This document shows, piece after piece, positions 63,350-64,000 of a DNA stretch of 64,000 bases. The notes beneath the pieces are model-generated. The model saw only the letters and a program-made list of their open reading frames with translations. It was not told the DNA's origin and did not search any database. Origin of the DNA: Agrypnia vestita (Eukaryota; Arthropoda; Insecta; Trichoptera; Phryganeidae); assembly GCA_016648135.1 (NCBI GenBank), contig JADDOH010004043.1:1-64000 (forward strand), in the 5' to 3' direction. How positions within the stretch are numbered: the stretch's first letter is position 1; each line of letters starts with the position of its first letter. The translations under genes and the position numbers were made by a program.

Positions 63350-63605
63350 AAAATGCAATTTCTACTGCTCCCCTTTGTTTGGTCTGCACTAATTAATCTG
63401 GCTGCCTTCATCTCCCCCTCCCGGCCACCTTTGCACCCCTTCACCCTCACATCCCCGCCGCCCCCGCAACTACGTCTGGATAAAAGCTCGTTTAATAAAA
63501 TGAAAAAATAACAAAGACACAACATAAGAGCTGTGTTAATCTTAACGGGAGGCGCGAGGGAGCGAGACGTGAAGAGTGAAGAGCCCTCCATCCCCTATCG
63601 AAGGT
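63350..63605. other. GC- and pyrimidine-rich island
   Basis: Contains CTCCCCCTCCCGGCCACCTT and CATCCCCGCCGCCCCCGCAA, then GGAGGCGCGAGGGAGCGAGA. Overlapping minus-strand frames (88 and 100 codons) lack domains. Apparently single copy. Confidence 0.4.
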
Positions 63606-64000
63606 AAGGAGATATTTCGTGTTGTTTTTCGTCGTTATTAGCATTTCACCGTTGATAAAGTTAATGGAAATTGTTATATCTTTCGAGAGACTCGTTTCAT
63701 AATGTAAAGATAAGATATCAAGTGGTTTACGGCTGTTATTAGAACGCAATTTTGGCAAGGGACTGTAAAGTAATCTTGGTTCTAAAAGGAATTACTACAG
63801 TTAAATATATCTTTGTTATCGACAATTCAGAATCTCGTATACCTTTAGTTTTTCCTTTTCCAATCCCTCTGTATTATACAGCATTTTCTTTTAAATGAAT
63901 TTGTTTGAATAAAATCTTAATCTTTTATTTCATTACGATCCGTTTGACGCTTCTGCTTTACATCTACATTATAATATAATTCGTGGAACATTATCCAAAG
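63606..64000. other. AT-rich unassigned DNA
   Basis: Nothing recognised to the window end. Confidence 0.3.

Overview
The window reads as a gene-poor, AT-rich stretch of an insect nuclear chromosome, most likely from a moth or butterfly. I infer this from the mix of elements: Helitron-type ends finishing in a hairpin plus CTAGT, an almost intact D,D34D mariner, tRNA-headed SINEs, many inverted-repeat MITEs, frequent TAGGTACCTAC-like runs, and bacterial-type operons being absent. I recognise no conserved host protein-coding gene. The open frames longer than about 100 codons are transposase or retrotransposon pieces, a lysine-rich element-like frame, or chance.

Layout. 0-10 kb: a LINE tail split by a TTAA-flanked piggyBac-type MITE (4.2-5.0 kb), MITEs at 5.9 and 6.5-7.1 kb (the second carrying a SINE), a tandem duplication (7.9-8.5 kb), then a perfect hairpin, a dense heat-shock-element array and a Helitron 3' end (8.8-9.25 kb). 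10-30 kb: LINE 3' fragments on both strands, a decayed mariner (19.8-20.4 kb), a MITE with perfect 25-bp ends (21.4 kb), a broken frame (24.6-25.0 kb) and two SINEs. 31.7-32.4 kb: a Penelope-like element (PLE) whose two arms are perfect 157-bp inverted copies, each with a hammerhead-ribozyme motif, around the end of a GIY-YIG-like frame, in a 12-bp target duplication. 33-41 kb: an inverted tRNA-SINE palindrome, a pogo/Tigger-like pseudogene, a heat-shock-like promoter ahead of a 41-codon frame, foldback elements and Helitron ends. 41-53 kb: LINE fragments, SINEs and a MITE. 53.0-54.3 kb: the near-intact mariner. 54.3-64 kb: a copy of a 330-bp repeat, a 1.85-kb inverted-repeat element holding another hammerhead motif, a candidate two-exon small gene (61.7-62.1 kb) and LINE scraps.

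GC-rich, apparently single-copy islands of 100-400 bp punctuate the AT-rich background (near 5.3, 21.2, 26.1, 32.5, 36.8, 40.9, 43.3, 44.5, 55.0 and 63.5 kb). They do not look like the repeats and could be conserved regulatory DNA of a distant gene, but that is inference.

The clearest biology is mobile-element biology. Points most worth following are the hammerhead-armed PLE, the Helitron-linked heat-shock-element array, the mariner broken only by a homopolymer slip near its C-terminus, and the two short candidate genes. Interval ends for decayed repeats are approximate because they were judged by eye.
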